DNA of 64,000 nt from Monocercomonoides exilis (taxonomy: Eukaryota > Preaxostyla > Oxymonadida > Polymastigidae), in the NCBI GenBank assembly GCA_001643675.2, contig LSRY02000005.1:498501-562500 (forward strand). The letters run 5' to 3'. Below, in pieces: positions 20,296 through 32,000 of the stretch (position 1 is its first letter; every line of letters starts with the position of its first letter). A model generated the notes under the pieces. It was not told where the DNA came from and ran no database searches. It was given only the letters and a program-made list of their open reading frames with translations. Position numbers and translations under genes: made by a program.

Positions 20296-20878
20296 TAACT
20301 GTGAATTGCATTTTGTTGATTCGTATGTATCTGTCGATTATATATGCAAAGTTATGTTTCATGCTGTTTGCATTGTATTTCTTTTCTTTTTTTATTTTAA
20401 AGAGGATGATTATTCTCTTATAATTTTGGTAAATAAATAATGATTTGGACTTTCACTGTTCTTTTCTTCCTTTGAATTTTGTCTTTGCAAATTGTGACTT
20501 GAAATAACCGTTTTAAAAAGAAACTTTGATTGGCAATTAGAGAGCCAATTAAAGTCTTTTAGAAAGAATGATTCATCACGAATTTAGCTTTTTTTTTTGA
20601 AAGAAAAAAATAAAACAATCTTCCAGAAACCATGTTCTCAGTTGAATATTTAAACTTCTATAATGCTAACTTTTTGTATAAGCATTCATAAATTCTGTGA
20701 TGATGAAAAAGTCCATTTAAGTTACTTCCCAACACTTCTTTTAGCAATTTTTTTTTTCATTCCCTTCAATTTCCGCGACGGCAGAGATAAAGAAAATGAT
20801 CAATCTTCGAATGGAGTTCGTGTATATTCAGCTTCACTCATTAATTTCTTTTTCATTTGAAACAATCATTTGTTTCTT
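20296..20878. other. Intergenic between convergent DENND6-like and USB1 genes
   Basis: 583 bp between two convergent stop codons. AT-rich, with AATAAATAATG at about 20430 on the + strand and several T runs. I see no supported gene, RNA or repeat; the short open frames here lack any recognisable protein character. Confidence 0.5.
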
Positions 20879-22457
20879 TCATTTGCTGCTTTCTATCTTC
20901 ACCTCTAATTCAGCCTTTGTTTTCAGTGGAATGTTAAATTTCTTAACTTTCCCGCATACGACAGATAAAGAGGAGCACCTAATAACTTCCTTTTCCATTT
21001 GTGGATGTTTCAGTTCATGGTTAATGAAACGAAAATCTTGATGAAAAACAAAAACATTTTTCCGAGTTCCTACAAACTCTCCTATTTTAAGAAATGATTC
21101 AGATATTTCATCTGTTTCTAATGCAAAGTCTTCAGAAGGATCATCTCCATCGCAACCGCTTTTGACGTTATCATCAATTTTTCTTTCTTTTTCTCCGATT
21201 ATTACTCTTTCGTGCATTCGTTTCATTTTCGTTCGTTTACACAAAGACTCATCAACCCAATCAAATTCTTTATCTTTGATTTTTAAATCTTCACTAACTT
21301 CGTTAAGCATTTCATTGCTTGAACAATCGTTCTGCAGTAAAATGTAATCTTTAGCTTCTGTGCAGCTCTCATCTTCTTTTTCATCATTCTTTTTATTGCT
21401 CACAGCCTCTTCAAATGTTTTGCCTTCATTTTCATTTTCAATAAATAAGCACACATGTTTAATTGCATTCAAATACGTTTTTCGATCACCAGCCATTGAT
21501 GCAAATGAAACGTGATGAATTTTGTCACTGTAAAATGGTTCACCTCCAAAAGATGCAACGGCTTTGTTAACTGCATCCACGCATCTTGACAACTGAAGAG
21601 TAACAAAATAAAAATCAAAACAAATTAAAAGATGATTGATAAAATATTAAGGAATTTTTTTCAATAGCAAGTTCCAAACTCCTTCTTCATTATCAATTAT
21701 TGCAACTGCAGCAAAAATTGTTTTATCGTTGTCTCCTAAAATCAGCATCAGCTTGTAATCGACTGTGAAAGAAAAACTGAATTGTTGTTTATGATAAAAA
21801 AGAAAAAATAAAAATTACCTAAAGAAAACAAAACCTTACAACAGAATTGCATGACTGAATTAATAATTCTCTAAAAGGTTCAATTTCTATATGACTGTAA
21901 ATAAATGTCAAAATATAAGTATTCTTTTTTCTCTAAAAATAACACTACACCTGATGGGAAATGTTCGAGAAAAAGATATATGCCATTCATCAAAGGAAAT
22001 TAGTGTGAACTCAAATGGAAATTTTATTCTAAAAAATGATTTTGCCACATCCTCAACAACTTTTGAAATTACTGAATAATGTGTAATTTAACGAGTAATT
22101 CTTAATGACTATTGAAATATCAAATATAATTAAAAGTTACCATGTATCCCTACGAAAGTTGCCCAATTCCCTTCACGGTGTGCAAACTACAAATATGAAT
22201 AAATGAAAGCATGATAAAGCAAACATGTCTGGTTCTTCCTGTTGTTGAAATTTTCGTTTCTAAATCTATATTTTGCAATTGAAAAATAGTTATGAATAAT
22301 ATAAAGACAAATTGTTGACAAAACTTTCATTTTTAATTTTTGTTTTCAATATTGAAGCGAGAAGCTCATCTGAGCCTGAATCTCTATATTTATAATTTAA
22401 CGATATTCCCTTATTGTCTTTAATAACTTTTCTTTTCTTTCCACAAAGTAATTCCAT
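20879..22457 (-). CDS. USB1: USB1-like U6 snRNA 3' phosphodiesterase, 7 exons
   Basis: USB1 is a 2H phosphoesterase that trims and caps the U6 snRNA 3' end in the nucleus. Exons on the minus strand: 22457-22325, 22265-22225, 22186-22141, 22071-21951, 21894-21835, 21776-21680, 21592-20879. All six introns are GT-AG (59, 38, 69, 56, 58, 87 bp) and phases agree throughout, giving 403 residues against 265 in human. Family landmarks appear in order: GRTRHFAHREGNWATFV (about 53-69), first catalytic HIS at 104-106 (WHISFSRTF), DNDKTIFAAVAI (about 149-160), PFYSDKIHHVSFASMAGD with second HVS at 193-195, and a C-terminal RCSSLSVVCGKVKKFNIPL resembling the usual ending. The extra length is an acidic, lysine-rich insert of roughly 110 residues between the second HxS and the C-terminal strand. 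ATG 22457 is chosen; ATG 22505 in the same frame would add a hydrophobic leader with no family counterpart. Both HxS motifs being intact suggests an active enzyme. Confidence 0.9.
22187..22224 (-). other. 38-bp intron in USB1 (shortest in window)
   Basis: GTTTGC...TGTAG, phase 0, between codons for ...GRTRH and FAHREGNWAT. Removing it restores the conserved USB1 GNWA segment; retaining it breaks the frame. Confidence 0.85.
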
Positions 22458-23048
22458 CAGTCTCAATAGAAAAAGAAAAACCGAAAATAATAAAAAAATT
22501 CCCATAAAAAAAATGATTTGAAACCAAAGAAAAAATCAGTGCAAAAACTTTTATAAAATTTTCTATTTTAAAAAATTATATCAACGAAAAAATAAAAATT
22601 TTCTTTTGAAACGAAGTGCACTTTTTTTCAGAAGTATCATTTTTCAATCTTTTGCATCGAAAGCTAATGGCTTTATAAATCGAAATACATTTTCCAATTA
22701 TGTGAGTGAATTGAAGCGATAAATGAGGAATTTTTTCAAAAATCATAATTTATTTTATTTGATCAAGATCTCAGAAAAATGGAAAATGATAAAAGAAAAA
22801 TAGACAAAATGACTGACAATATTTTAATGTTTTGTCAAAAATTGAAGTTGAAAACTGTTGGTATAGTCCGAAGATATAGTCATCCTCAGATCTTAATGAA
22901 ATTTTGTCTACAACTCAACAATGCATTGTTCATTTATGTTAAACTATTGTTGCATGTCGGAAGTTAATGGTTTTTGAAAAATAAATTTTTTTTCTCACAG
23001 TTTTTATGATCAAAAAAATGAATAGGAATAAAAACATTTATTGCAATT
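22458..23048. other. AT-rich gene-free DNA upstream of USB1
   Basis: About 590 bp of very AT-rich sequence. A 62-codon open frame at 22779-22967 (+) has no recognisable motif, no flanking exon signals and average local composition, so I do not call it a gene. The promoter of USB1 must lie at the left end of this stretch. Confidence 0.4.
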
Positions 23049-23154
23049 TACAGATATCGCATAAAATCCCGGACATTGCACAAAATACCGGACAAGATCG
23101 ATATCTCAATAGCAGCAAGAGGAATAATTCTGACATTTTTTTTCAATATATACA

Positions 23155-23370
23155 CCAAAAATAATTCGAATTCGAAAAAAAATAATTCAATTTCGTAATT
23201 AATATTTCAAATTTGAAAATTAATAATTCGAATTCGGAATTAATATTTCAATTTCGAAAAAAATAATTCAAATTCGGAATTAATAATTCGAATTTGGAAA
23301 TTAATAATTCGATTTCGTAATTTATTAATTCGATTTCGAAAAAGAATAATTCAATTTCGGAAATGAATAT
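23155..23370 (+). repeat. Degenerate AATTCGAATT tandem array, left arm of foldback
   Basis: About nine to ten imperfect units of the form TAATTCGAATTCGGAATTAA, 20-25 bp apart, with variant GATTTCG or CAATTTCG cores. The same motif on the opposite strand forms the right arm at 23880-24155. Confidence 0.7.
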
Positions 23371-23879
23371 TTTTTTGATTTGTAGAATGAATGACTTGTG
23401 TTTTGGGTTTTTTATTCTGTTCATTTGTATTTCATCAGTTCACTTTGTTTATGAATATTTGAAAAATGATGATTTATCACTTTAAAATATTCATTCCTAT
23501 TCATTGAAAAAAATATGATTAGAGTTAATTCAAAAAAAAAAAAAGAAATTCTCATCATGATAAAAATTGATATTTTTCTTTTTTTCACCAAAGAAACTTA
23601 AAAAAATTATTGGTGAAAAAATTCTTGTTTTTTGTTATTCAATAAATGTGATTGGAAATTCACTATTTCCTGCAGGTTATTTAAAATAATGAATTATTTG
23701 CTATTAATTTATCATTAGAGTGATGGTTTTTAAAAAAATATTCTTTTTTCAAAAAATTGATTTATTGATTGTTTCAATTTAAAAAAATAGGTTTTTTTGA
23801 GATTTAATATTTGTGTGGTTAAAAATTAACTTGGCATTTTCTGAAATCCATTCTCGGGAAAAATTAAAAATTTCAGTTT

Positions 23880-24155
23880 TAAATGAATTTCGAAATTGAA
23901 ATATTCATTTTCGAAATTGAATTATTTTTTTTCGATTTTGAATTATTAATTACGAAATCGAATTATTTTTTTTCGATTTCGAATTATTAATTCCGAATTT
24001 GAATTATTTTTTTTCGAAATTGAATTATTTTTTTTCGATTTTGAATTATTAATTCCGAATTTGAATTATTTTTTTTCGATTTCGAATTATTAATTCCGAA
24101 TTTGAATTATTTTTTTTCGAAATTGAATTATTTTTTTTCGAATTAGAATTATTTT
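23880..24155 (-). repeat. Degenerate AATTCGAATT array, right inverted arm
   Basis: Units of the form CGAATTTGAATTATTTTTTT and CGATTTCGAATTATTAATT repeated about every 20-40 bp. It is complementary to the left arm and more regular, suggesting later homogenisation on this side. Confidence 0.7.
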
Positions 24156-24166
24156 TGGTGTATCTC

Positions 24167-24352
24167 ATCAATACAAACTCAATTAATAAACGATACTTTC
24201 AAAATTGCTTCATTTGTGCTCTGAGAAAATTATTTTTGAAATCTCGGAGAAACTCAAAACATTATTTCTCCTGGATATCAATCATTATTTTTTTCTGAGC
24301 ACAAATGAATCTGTTTTGAAAGTTTCGTTTATCGATTTAGTTTGAATTGATA
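24167..24352. repeat. Nested inverted repeat inside the foldback element
   Basis: Arms at about 24167-24230 and 24290-24352 pair over about 60 bases; shared core CATTTGTGCTC facing GAGCACAAATG. The loop is about 60 bases and itself has a small TCTCGGAGAAA / TTTCTCCTGGA pairing. Confidence 0.65.
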
Positions 24353-24459
24353 AAATATATTTTGAGGAAAATTAACAGAATTATTCCACTTGCAGTTATT
24401 GTGAAAACAACCTTGTCCTGTATTTAATGCGATGTCCGGGATTTTATGCGATATCTGTA

Positions 24460-24934
24460 CTTCCATCAAATTAATGTGAAAAAACTTGTTTATGATAAAA
24501 ATGATGTGAAATAATCATCAATAATAATTTTTAGGGTTCCAAAAAGATGCAATTTAATTTTCCTTTTAACAGAAATTAATTTTTCCATTATCGATTTCAC
24601 ATTTATTTGTGTTTTTTTTTTATAAATTAATATTAAATATAAATGGGGAAAAATATGGACTTTCAAGCTTTTTATGCACAAAGCATGATAAAATTGTTTC
24701 CCTTAAACATTATTAAACTTTTCCAGATTTCAGAATAAATAAGATTTTCATATCTAAAAACAAACATCATTGATATAATAACAAAACGTTTGGTGAACTT
24801 ACACGTAATTCAAAAGTTGTTCTCATTTTCAATAAATTTTGTACACAAAAAGTTGATCAAAAGTTCATAATTTTTCAATGAAAATATCTGAAGTCAAATA
24901 TTTTGTCCCAAATAAGAAAAAAAAATAATCACAC
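24460..24934. other. AT-rich gene-free spacer
   Basis: About 475 bp between the foldback element and the next hairpin. Only short open frames with no protein character; no tRNA-like or splice-linked pieces found. Confidence 0.4.
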
Positions 24935-24937
24935 AAA

Positions 24938-25178
24938 TGGGTAATTCTTTTTGAAAAGTCGCAAATGTTAATCTTCGAATAAATCTGAAATTTCATATTT
25001 TGCTCAAATTTCTGTTTTCACTCACGAATCTTTTTTCGAATGCATGAAATAGCATTATCCTTAAATAGATTCCATATTAGTGAAGTTTGGTGGATGTTAA
25101 CAAGAATTTGATCTATATATGAAAATTTTTATTCATTTGAAAATTTATCATTTGTAACTTTTCAAAAAGAATTACCCA
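24938..25178. repeat. 241-bp hairpin repeat, possible miniature element
   Basis: Terminal arms 24938-24967 and 25149-25178 are inverted copies with 28 of 30 matches (core GGGTAATTCTTTTTGAAAAG). The interior also pairs partly, at about 70 percent over the next 50 bases. No clear target duplication can be defined, so an element origin is only suggested. Confidence 0.5.
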
Positions 25179-25184
25179 AATTTT

Positions 25185-25724
25185 TCAAACAATTGTTTTT
25201 CACAAAATTTTATTATATTTCAATTCATGCTCTTTGAATTTCACAAGAATGGAAATATTTGATCAGTCTGGTTTTTATCATTGTTAAAGAGAAATATCCA
25301 TTGTTTGTTCTGAAATTCTTTAAAAATCAAAGTTTTTTTCTTTATCTTTCTTTCTTTCTTTTGAATCAACATAAATTGCTAATTTATTCTCATTTCGGTT
25401 ATCATCCGTTTCATGTGCAGGATTGTTTGTCTTTTTGAAAAAAGAAGTTAGGAAATAATTCTTTTTTCTTCCAGGAACTTATGAACGATAAAACCAAAAA
25501 AACAAAAAAACGTTAAAAGTAGATACATACTCATTTTTAAGATTTTTCCCCGAGATGTTTTTATAAAAAAAACTTTCGAAGGACAGAAATCCATTCAATT
25601 TTACTAAAATATCTTGATCACAACAAAACCATTTTTCTTATTTTCTTTTAAAAAAAGTTGGCAAATTAGAATATTTCTGAATGAACGTTTTAAATTCATA
25701 AAGAAAAATCACACCTTTCAGCTA
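25185..25724. other. AT-rich spacer before tRNA-Lys
   Basis: About 540 bp with poly-T and poly-A runs and a TTTCTTTCTTTCTTT stretch near 25345-25360. No gene, exon set or further repeat could be supported. Confidence 0.4.
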
Positions 25725-25798
25725 GCCCACCTAGCTCAGTTTGGTAGAGCGTTCGGCTTTTAACCGAACGGTCAAGGGTTCGAGTCCCTTGGTGGGCG
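25725..25798 (+). tRNA. tRNA-Lys (anticodon UUU)
   Basis: Full cloverleaf of 74 nt without intron: acceptor GCCCACC pairs with GGTGGGC, discriminator G. The A-box-like TAGCTCAGTTTGG and B box GGTTCGAGTCC are intact. Anticodon stem TTCGG/CCGAA encloses loop CTTTTAA, so the anticodon is TTT (Lys). T-arm AAGGG/CCCTT is perfect. TTTTT at 25803-25807 is a suitable Pol III terminator. CCA is not encoded, as usual for eukaryotes. Confidence 0.97.
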
Positions 25799-26074
25799 AA
25801 TGTTTTTGTGTATTTTTAAAACAATATTAAAAATGTTAAAATAAAATTATATGACTTGTGAAAATGTTAAAAAATTATGAAAATTTTTAACTTTTAAAAT
25901 AAAAATTGTTTATTCATGAATTTTAACTCATATCTTGTTTTTTCACACGATATTCTTGTGATAAACTGTTTTATTTCATAATTGAAATTAAAATAAAATT
26001 CTTTTGCTTTTAAAAGAAAAAATTGTTTTCTTATCTTTCTTTTCCTCCTTTTGATAATTTGGTGGACAATTCCA

Positions 26075-29000
26075 TTATTTTGAATGAACATAAGAAATTG
26101 GGTTGTGTATAATATCATTTGGAGTTGGTATTTGTTTCAAGACTGGCTGACGAGTTTTGGATTGCATTGTTGTTGAAGAGGAAGCTGAATAACTGGATGA
26201 AGACAAGGGAGATAATGAAGAAGCTAGTTGAGAAGATTGAATTGCGGATGAATGAGGAGAGGAAGTGAAGAAAGACTGATCCGTTTTAAGAGAACCAGGA
26301 TGAGAAAGAAGTCTGTTAGGAGCTGATGAAAGCAATTGCGAAGTGGATGAAGAAGTCGAAGAAGAAGATTCCGAAAGAGAAGAAGATGGAATATTTGGAC
26401 GTGAAAAGGGAGTTGCGTGCTGATAGTGTGTATGTGGAAGAAGCGGTGAATGTATTGGGAAAGATCTGAGATGTGGAGAAAGCGACATGGAAGCAGAGGA
26501 TGTTTTGACAGAAAACGAAGATTGCGAATGTGAATTTAGAGGAGAAGAGGAATATGAAGTGGATAATTGTGATGCTTGCGATCTTCCTCCGTCCCCGTAC
26601 AGAACAGAACGATCTTTTCTTTTTGATTCTTCATCTTCACTTCGTTTGAGCTCACTAATTTGTTTTAGCCCTCCTTTCAGCAAATTGTCTGCCTGCTCAT
26701 ATTTCCTGATTGAATCGTTGAGTTGGCTCATCTTCTGTGAAAGATTGGTGATAACTTCGTTCTTCTTCACAGATTCAGCTGCAAACTCCTGCTTAATCCT
26801 TTGGAGCTCCTTGTCCTTTTCGTCAATGAGCGTAGTATTCATTGAGAGATGTCTGTGAAGTGTCTTCATTTCCAGCTCAACTGACGACAGGAGCGATAGA
26901 ATAGACAGAGGCGAAAAAGGAAGTGGAGAGGATGCAACGGAAGCTGGAGATCCCAAGAATCGATCAGGAGACAATAAAGAAGATGAAGAGGAAGAGGAAG
27001 AGGAAGAAGAAGCAGACTGAACAGAAGAAGCAGACGATTGAAGCATTTGTCCGAGGCGCTGTTCAATCTGCTTCAGAAGCAGCTTCATTCTGTCATTCAT
27101 CTTCTGCGTGGTTGTCTCGCTCTGCTCTTTTGCATCCTCAGTCTTCGTGTTCTGCCTCTGCGCCTGCAGCTCGCGGAGAGACTCTTGCACAGCAGCCAGA
27201 AGAGGCTGAAGAGACACAATGAAAGACGGTGGTGAATAAGGCGAAGATGCAGATATTGTTGACATATTTGATTTCATGTAAGTGAAGAAATCCAGCGATT
27301 TTGACATTCCTTCCAAGCATCGATCGATCTTCGATTCATTAAGTGAGGATGAAAGAGTTTTAGGTGTTGACACAGCTGACGAGCGAGAGGAAGACAAATA
27401 AGGCGATGATAAGTATTTAGAAGTGTAATCGTTCTTCTTAACTTCGCAATCACTTATCGTAGACTTCAAAGCTTCGAAAAGCGATTGAAGCTTTCTTGTT
27501 TCCTCTTCGATCTTTCTGTTGAACTCAGAAATTCTCAAATTCACTCTTTCATCGTCGTTGAATCTTTCTTCTTCGATCCATCTTCCGCTTTTCCCGATCT
27601 GCCCTCTTTCTCCTTCTCTCGTTCGCCGATACTCTTTCTCCATCTTCTGTACGTCTGCCATCGCCTTCTCAGCTCCTCTGATTTCATTCTTTATGTCAAT
27701 CAGCTTTTCGAATTCAGTTAGCAATAGCTCTTTTTCCTTCTCCTTCTCTTTCCTCATTCTGTCCTGTTCTTTGCCTCTTTCCATTTCGTCCATTTTCGCT
27801 TTCTCTCGTTCCATCTCCAATTCTTTCTTTGCTTCCATCTCAAACTTATCCATCTTTGCCTTCCATTCAGCTTCTGCACTTTCTCTTTCTCTTTTGAGTT
27901 TTCTGATTTCTTCTTTCACTTTGCTCAACTCCATTTCAACTTCTTTTCTCTCCTCTTCTGCCATTTTGACTCTAATTTCTGCTGCCCTAACTTTGCTTGC
28001 ATCTGTCTCATATCCTTTCAGCGATTCTATCGATTTCAGTAATCTGTCATGCTCTTCTTCTTTCTCTTGAATCAATCGTTTCATTGCGTTTTCCTTCGTC
28101 ATGCTTTCTTTCTCATTTGACAGCAACTTCTCTTCTAATTTCTTTATTGCTTTGTCTTTTTCTTCCTTTATTTTATCTCTTTCTTCGCTCAATCTTTTAA
28201 TCTCATCCTGTTTTCTCTTCGCTTCTTCTTTGCTTTCTATCTTAATTTTTTGCACTTCTTCGCTAATCTCTTTGACGTTTTTATCTGTTTTTTCTTTCAG
28301 CTGCTTCAATTCTTTTTCCAATGCCATTTTTTCATTCATAATTCTCTGATTTTCATTCATTTTTTCAGCAAGTTCTTCAGACATTTCAATCACTTTTTTG
28401 CTCTTCTCATTCAAATTCTGGCGGAATGCTTCGTTTTCGTTTGACACATTCTGAGCTGCTTCGCTTAAAAGCTGATAATCCTCCTCTTTCTCTTTGATGG
28501 CTTGCTTCAACTTACCAATCTCTTCTTTCAACTCAGATTCTCTTTTCTCTCTCTCTTTTGTTTCTTTCATTTCTTCTTCTTCTCGTTCTCTTCTGCTCTT
28601 TTCTTTCTCTTTTTGCTCTTTTTGCTCCTTTTCTCGTTCTCTCTCGTTCTGAGTCGCCTCTCTTTTCAGTCTGTCAATTTGCATTTGCAGCTCGCTGTTG
28701 CCATTTTCCAGCTCCTGTATCTTTGTCTTGTATTCATTTCCTCTTTTGCGAAGCCCTTCATTCTCCTTCAACACACCCTGAATGTGCTCAGACAGCTTTT
28801 TGGCTTCTGCTTCGTATCCTTCAATCTGCTTTTGCATCTTCAGCTTCAGCTCATGTGCTTCATTGCTCTTACTCTCCAACAATTCATTCAGTTGATCTAC
28901 TTCGTCGCTTTTGCTTGCCAGCATTTTCTTCGTTTCGCGGTGCTCTTTTTGGACTTGGAGCTGATCGTCAAGCATTTTCCGTGTTTCCTCGTCTTTGCGC

Positions 29001-32000
29001 CTCAAATCAGACCGCAGCTGATCGATGATTCCCTTTTTCTCCTTTTTCACCCTCTCAATCTCTTCATTTTTCAGTCGGATGATTTCTTCCTCGTCCAAAT
29101 GCTTCGAATGGGACAGCTCAGTCGTTTTTGTCGTCAAAAACAGCACTTTTGCTTTTAATTCCTCAATCACATCATTTTGCTCCTGCGCCTTCTCTTCGCT
29201 CTCTCTCTTCAGTGCATCCATCTCAATCTCCAGTTTCCTCTTTTCCTTTTCCTGCTCAAACCTGATTTTCCCGCTTTCATCTTGTTCTTCTTTCATTGCT
29301 TCCATTTCTTCAGCGATGCTGTTCTTTTCCTTCTCCTTTCTCTGCAGCTCTTTTTCTAGCTGCTCAATTCGGACCTCCTTTTTGCTCATCTCATCCGCTG
29401 CTTCTTCTTTCTCTTGTTGTGATTGAAGCGCTTGCTCTTTCAGCATTCGGCAATCAGAATTTAATTGCTTGACTTTGATCGATAATTCGTTGTAATCTTC
29501 GTTTAACTTCTCGAACTCTTCTGAAAGCTTTTTGTGTTCTAATTTTTCATTCATCAATTCTGATTCTTTTTCCTCCTTTAACTTTAAGAGCTGTAGCTCG
29601 TGCTGTTCATTCATTTCTTCTGCTTTCTTTGCTTCTTTTTCTTCCAGTGCGTTCTTCTCCATTTGCAATGCCTCCACTTTTGTTGCTATTTCTTCCTCTG
29701 CTGCTTGAAGCCTTTCCTTCAAAGACTCAAGATCTGCTTCTAATTGATGATTATGCTTAGTTAACTCATCCATTTTCTGTTTCATTTGAACAACTGTTTC
29801 CTCTTTTGCTTCTTTTTCCTTTTTCACCCTTGAAATCTCAGCTTCATTGGCAGTCAGCTTTTTCTCATAATCTTGGAAATCTACCAAAGCATCATTATAC
29901 TTATGGCTGAAAAAGTCAAGATTCGCCTGCATCTCTTGAATCTTCTGCTCTTTTTCATTCACTTGTTCAGTCAGTCTTTCTTTCTCCTTCTGAAGATCGC
30001 TTTCCTTTGCCTTTGCGTCTTCCAGCTGTTTCTCTGCCTCTGCCTTTTCAGCACTCAGCTGCGTGTTCTCATCGCCAATGCGCTTTGCCTCTTCTGCAAT
30101 TTGGTTGATCCTCTTTCTGATGACACTCAGCTCCTCCTCCCGCGTTTTCGCCTCCTCTTTGATCTTTCTCGCTTTCTCCTCCTGAATCGCTTCTTCATCC
30201 ATTCGCTTCTGCTTTTCCTTGTTTCGCTCTTCTCTTTCTTTCTCCAATTCTTCCTTCGTTTTCTTCAGCTCTTTTTCAATTTGAGTTTTCCCTTCATTCA
30301 GTTGCTCTATCTGTTCTTCGAGTTTATTCATTTTCTCTTGCTCCATCATTCTTCTTTTGGCTTCTTGCAGTTCTTGCTGCTTTCTTCCTTCTTCGCTGTC
30401 ATCCCTCAATTTCCTTTGGTTCTCCATCAAGTCAATAAGCGTTTGATTCTCATCGTCTTTATTTTTGATCTCTTTTCTCAGGTTTGCAATGATTGTTTCT
30501 GACTCCTTAGCTTTTGTCATCATTTCGTTTTTAAGCTCATTCACAGCTTTGTCTTTCTCTTCCAATTCAGCTTCCAGCTTTTTGCATTCTTCTCCCATGT
30601 TTTCTTTGGCATTGATCGCATTCAACAATTCATCCTCTCTTTCGCTTTCTTTCTTCGCATCATCTTTTTGTTGCTCTATCATTTTGCTCTCATTTTCTCT
30701 CAATCGTCTCACTTCCTTCTTCAACACAGCAACTTTCATCTTCTCCTTTGCCAATGCCTCTTCTCTCTCAGTTTCAGCAATCTTGTTCTCTTTCTCCTTC
30801 TCCTCCTCTTTTCTCCTCGACTCAAGAAGAACCTCTTCCAGCACGTTTTTCTCGAAGTTGCGCTTCTCCAGCTCCATCCGCAACGACTCCACAACAATCT
30901 GTAGCTGCCTTCTCTCGATGATAAGAGCATCGTTTTTGCCTTTCAGCAAGTTGTTCTTCCACATCAGGATTTTGTGCACAAGACGGAAATCTGTTTCGAC
31001 CTCGCACAGAATCTCTCGATGGACAGGAAGCTGAACGGAAGTCGAAGAAAGCGGAAGAGAAGTTGAAGTTACTGTTGAAGGTAAAATAGAAGAAGAAGAA
31101 GAAGAAGGAAAGACATCAACAGAACGTGAGAATGACGAAGGATTATCTGTGGCTGTCAAAGAAGAAGAAGCTGAAGCAGATGCTGATGGTATGTCATCTT
31201 TTATAGTGCTTAGTGCAGCTGGTAACGATGTTGTAAATTTACTAAATTTTCTTTGAGATCCCTTGTTTTCATCGACCTTCTTTATAATATCCAAAGTCGA
31301 AGCCAACTCTGGCTTATTATCAGAATCCAGTGTGTCAGGTGATTCTTTGTCTTGTGGAGTGTTCTCTCTGACTGGAAGCATCGCTTCATCGCCAAGTTCA
31401 TCTTCATCTTCTCTTTCTCCTTCCTCTTTGTTGTATCTGTCATTGCGAATGCTCTCTCTCTCTCTCTTTCTTTCCCTCTCTCTTTGTTTTGCCTCTTCTT
31501 TTTCGTCAATTTCGCGCTTCTTTCTCAAAATCACTTTTTCTTCTTCTTCTTCATTCACCCACAATTTTGGTTCAATTAGCTCCAATGGGACATGTGCTTC
31601 AAATGGATTCGAACTGTTTCGCAGCTGATTCTTTTTTGAATCATCTTCTCCGCTCAGCAGTGATGTTATTTCATCCTTTGAAGCATAGTCATCTTCATTG
31701 GCCTCCTTGCTTAGTTCTTCTCCTGAAAATTGTGTGTAGAAAGAAAAAGCTGAAACTTCTTTCCCGCCTTCAGATTCACCTTCTGAATTTTTCTTTTTCT
31801 TTTTCTTGTTCTTTTTTTCATTCGCCATTTTCTCCTTTCTGCTTCTTTCAATTTCTCTCTTTTCTCTTTCTTTCCTTTCATTTTCAATTATTCGATCGAT
31901 TTCACAATAAGGTCCAAACCACATCTTCTCCTTAAATAACGCAGCTTTTTTCTTTTCTGAATGTTTTTGCATCTTTCCAGGTGCTTCAAATTCATAATTT

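Larger units (their letters stand above)
23051..24457. mobile_element. 1.4-kb non-autonomous foldback element with 46-bp TIRs, TA-flanked
   Basis: Left end 23051-23096 and right end 24412-24457 are inverted repeats matching at 42 of 46 positions, beginning CAGATATCGCATAAAATCCC on each inward strand. Both ends abut TA (23049-23050 and 24458-24459), as expected for a Tc1/mariner-type TA duplication. Each TIR holds two copies of a 16-bp submotif (GCATAAAATCCCGGAC and GCACAAAATACCGGAC on the left), which could be transposase-binding sites. Inside, degenerate AATAATTCGAATT-type repeats at about 23155-23370 return in inverted form at about 23880-24155, so most of the element can fold back on itself. 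A nested hairpin lies at 24167-24352. No transposase frame is present, so this is a MITE-like or foldback derivative. The superfamily is inferred from TA and CAG ends only. Confidence 0.75.

Noticed and set aside
22458-22505. Upstream ATG 22505 giving USB1 a hydrophobic leader.
   Set aside because: USB1 is nuclear and lacks a signal peptide; the extra residues are simply AT-rich phenylalanine and leucine codons.
22779-22967. 62-codon plus-strand frame in the AT-rich region.
   Set aside because: No motif, no linked exons, and its length is not surprising in this composition.
23155-24155. Regular AATTCG repeats as a CRISPR array or centromeric satellite.
   Set aside because: Units are degenerate with no unique spacers, and they form the inverted arms of an element with defined TIRs; the setting is eukaryotic.
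27519-31034. Plus-strand open frames of up to 209 codons opposite the coiled-coil gene.
   Set aside because: They mirror E/K/L-rich coiled-coil codons and have leucine/serine/phenylalanine composition without motifs; the minus-strand frame is continuous over 6.5 kb.
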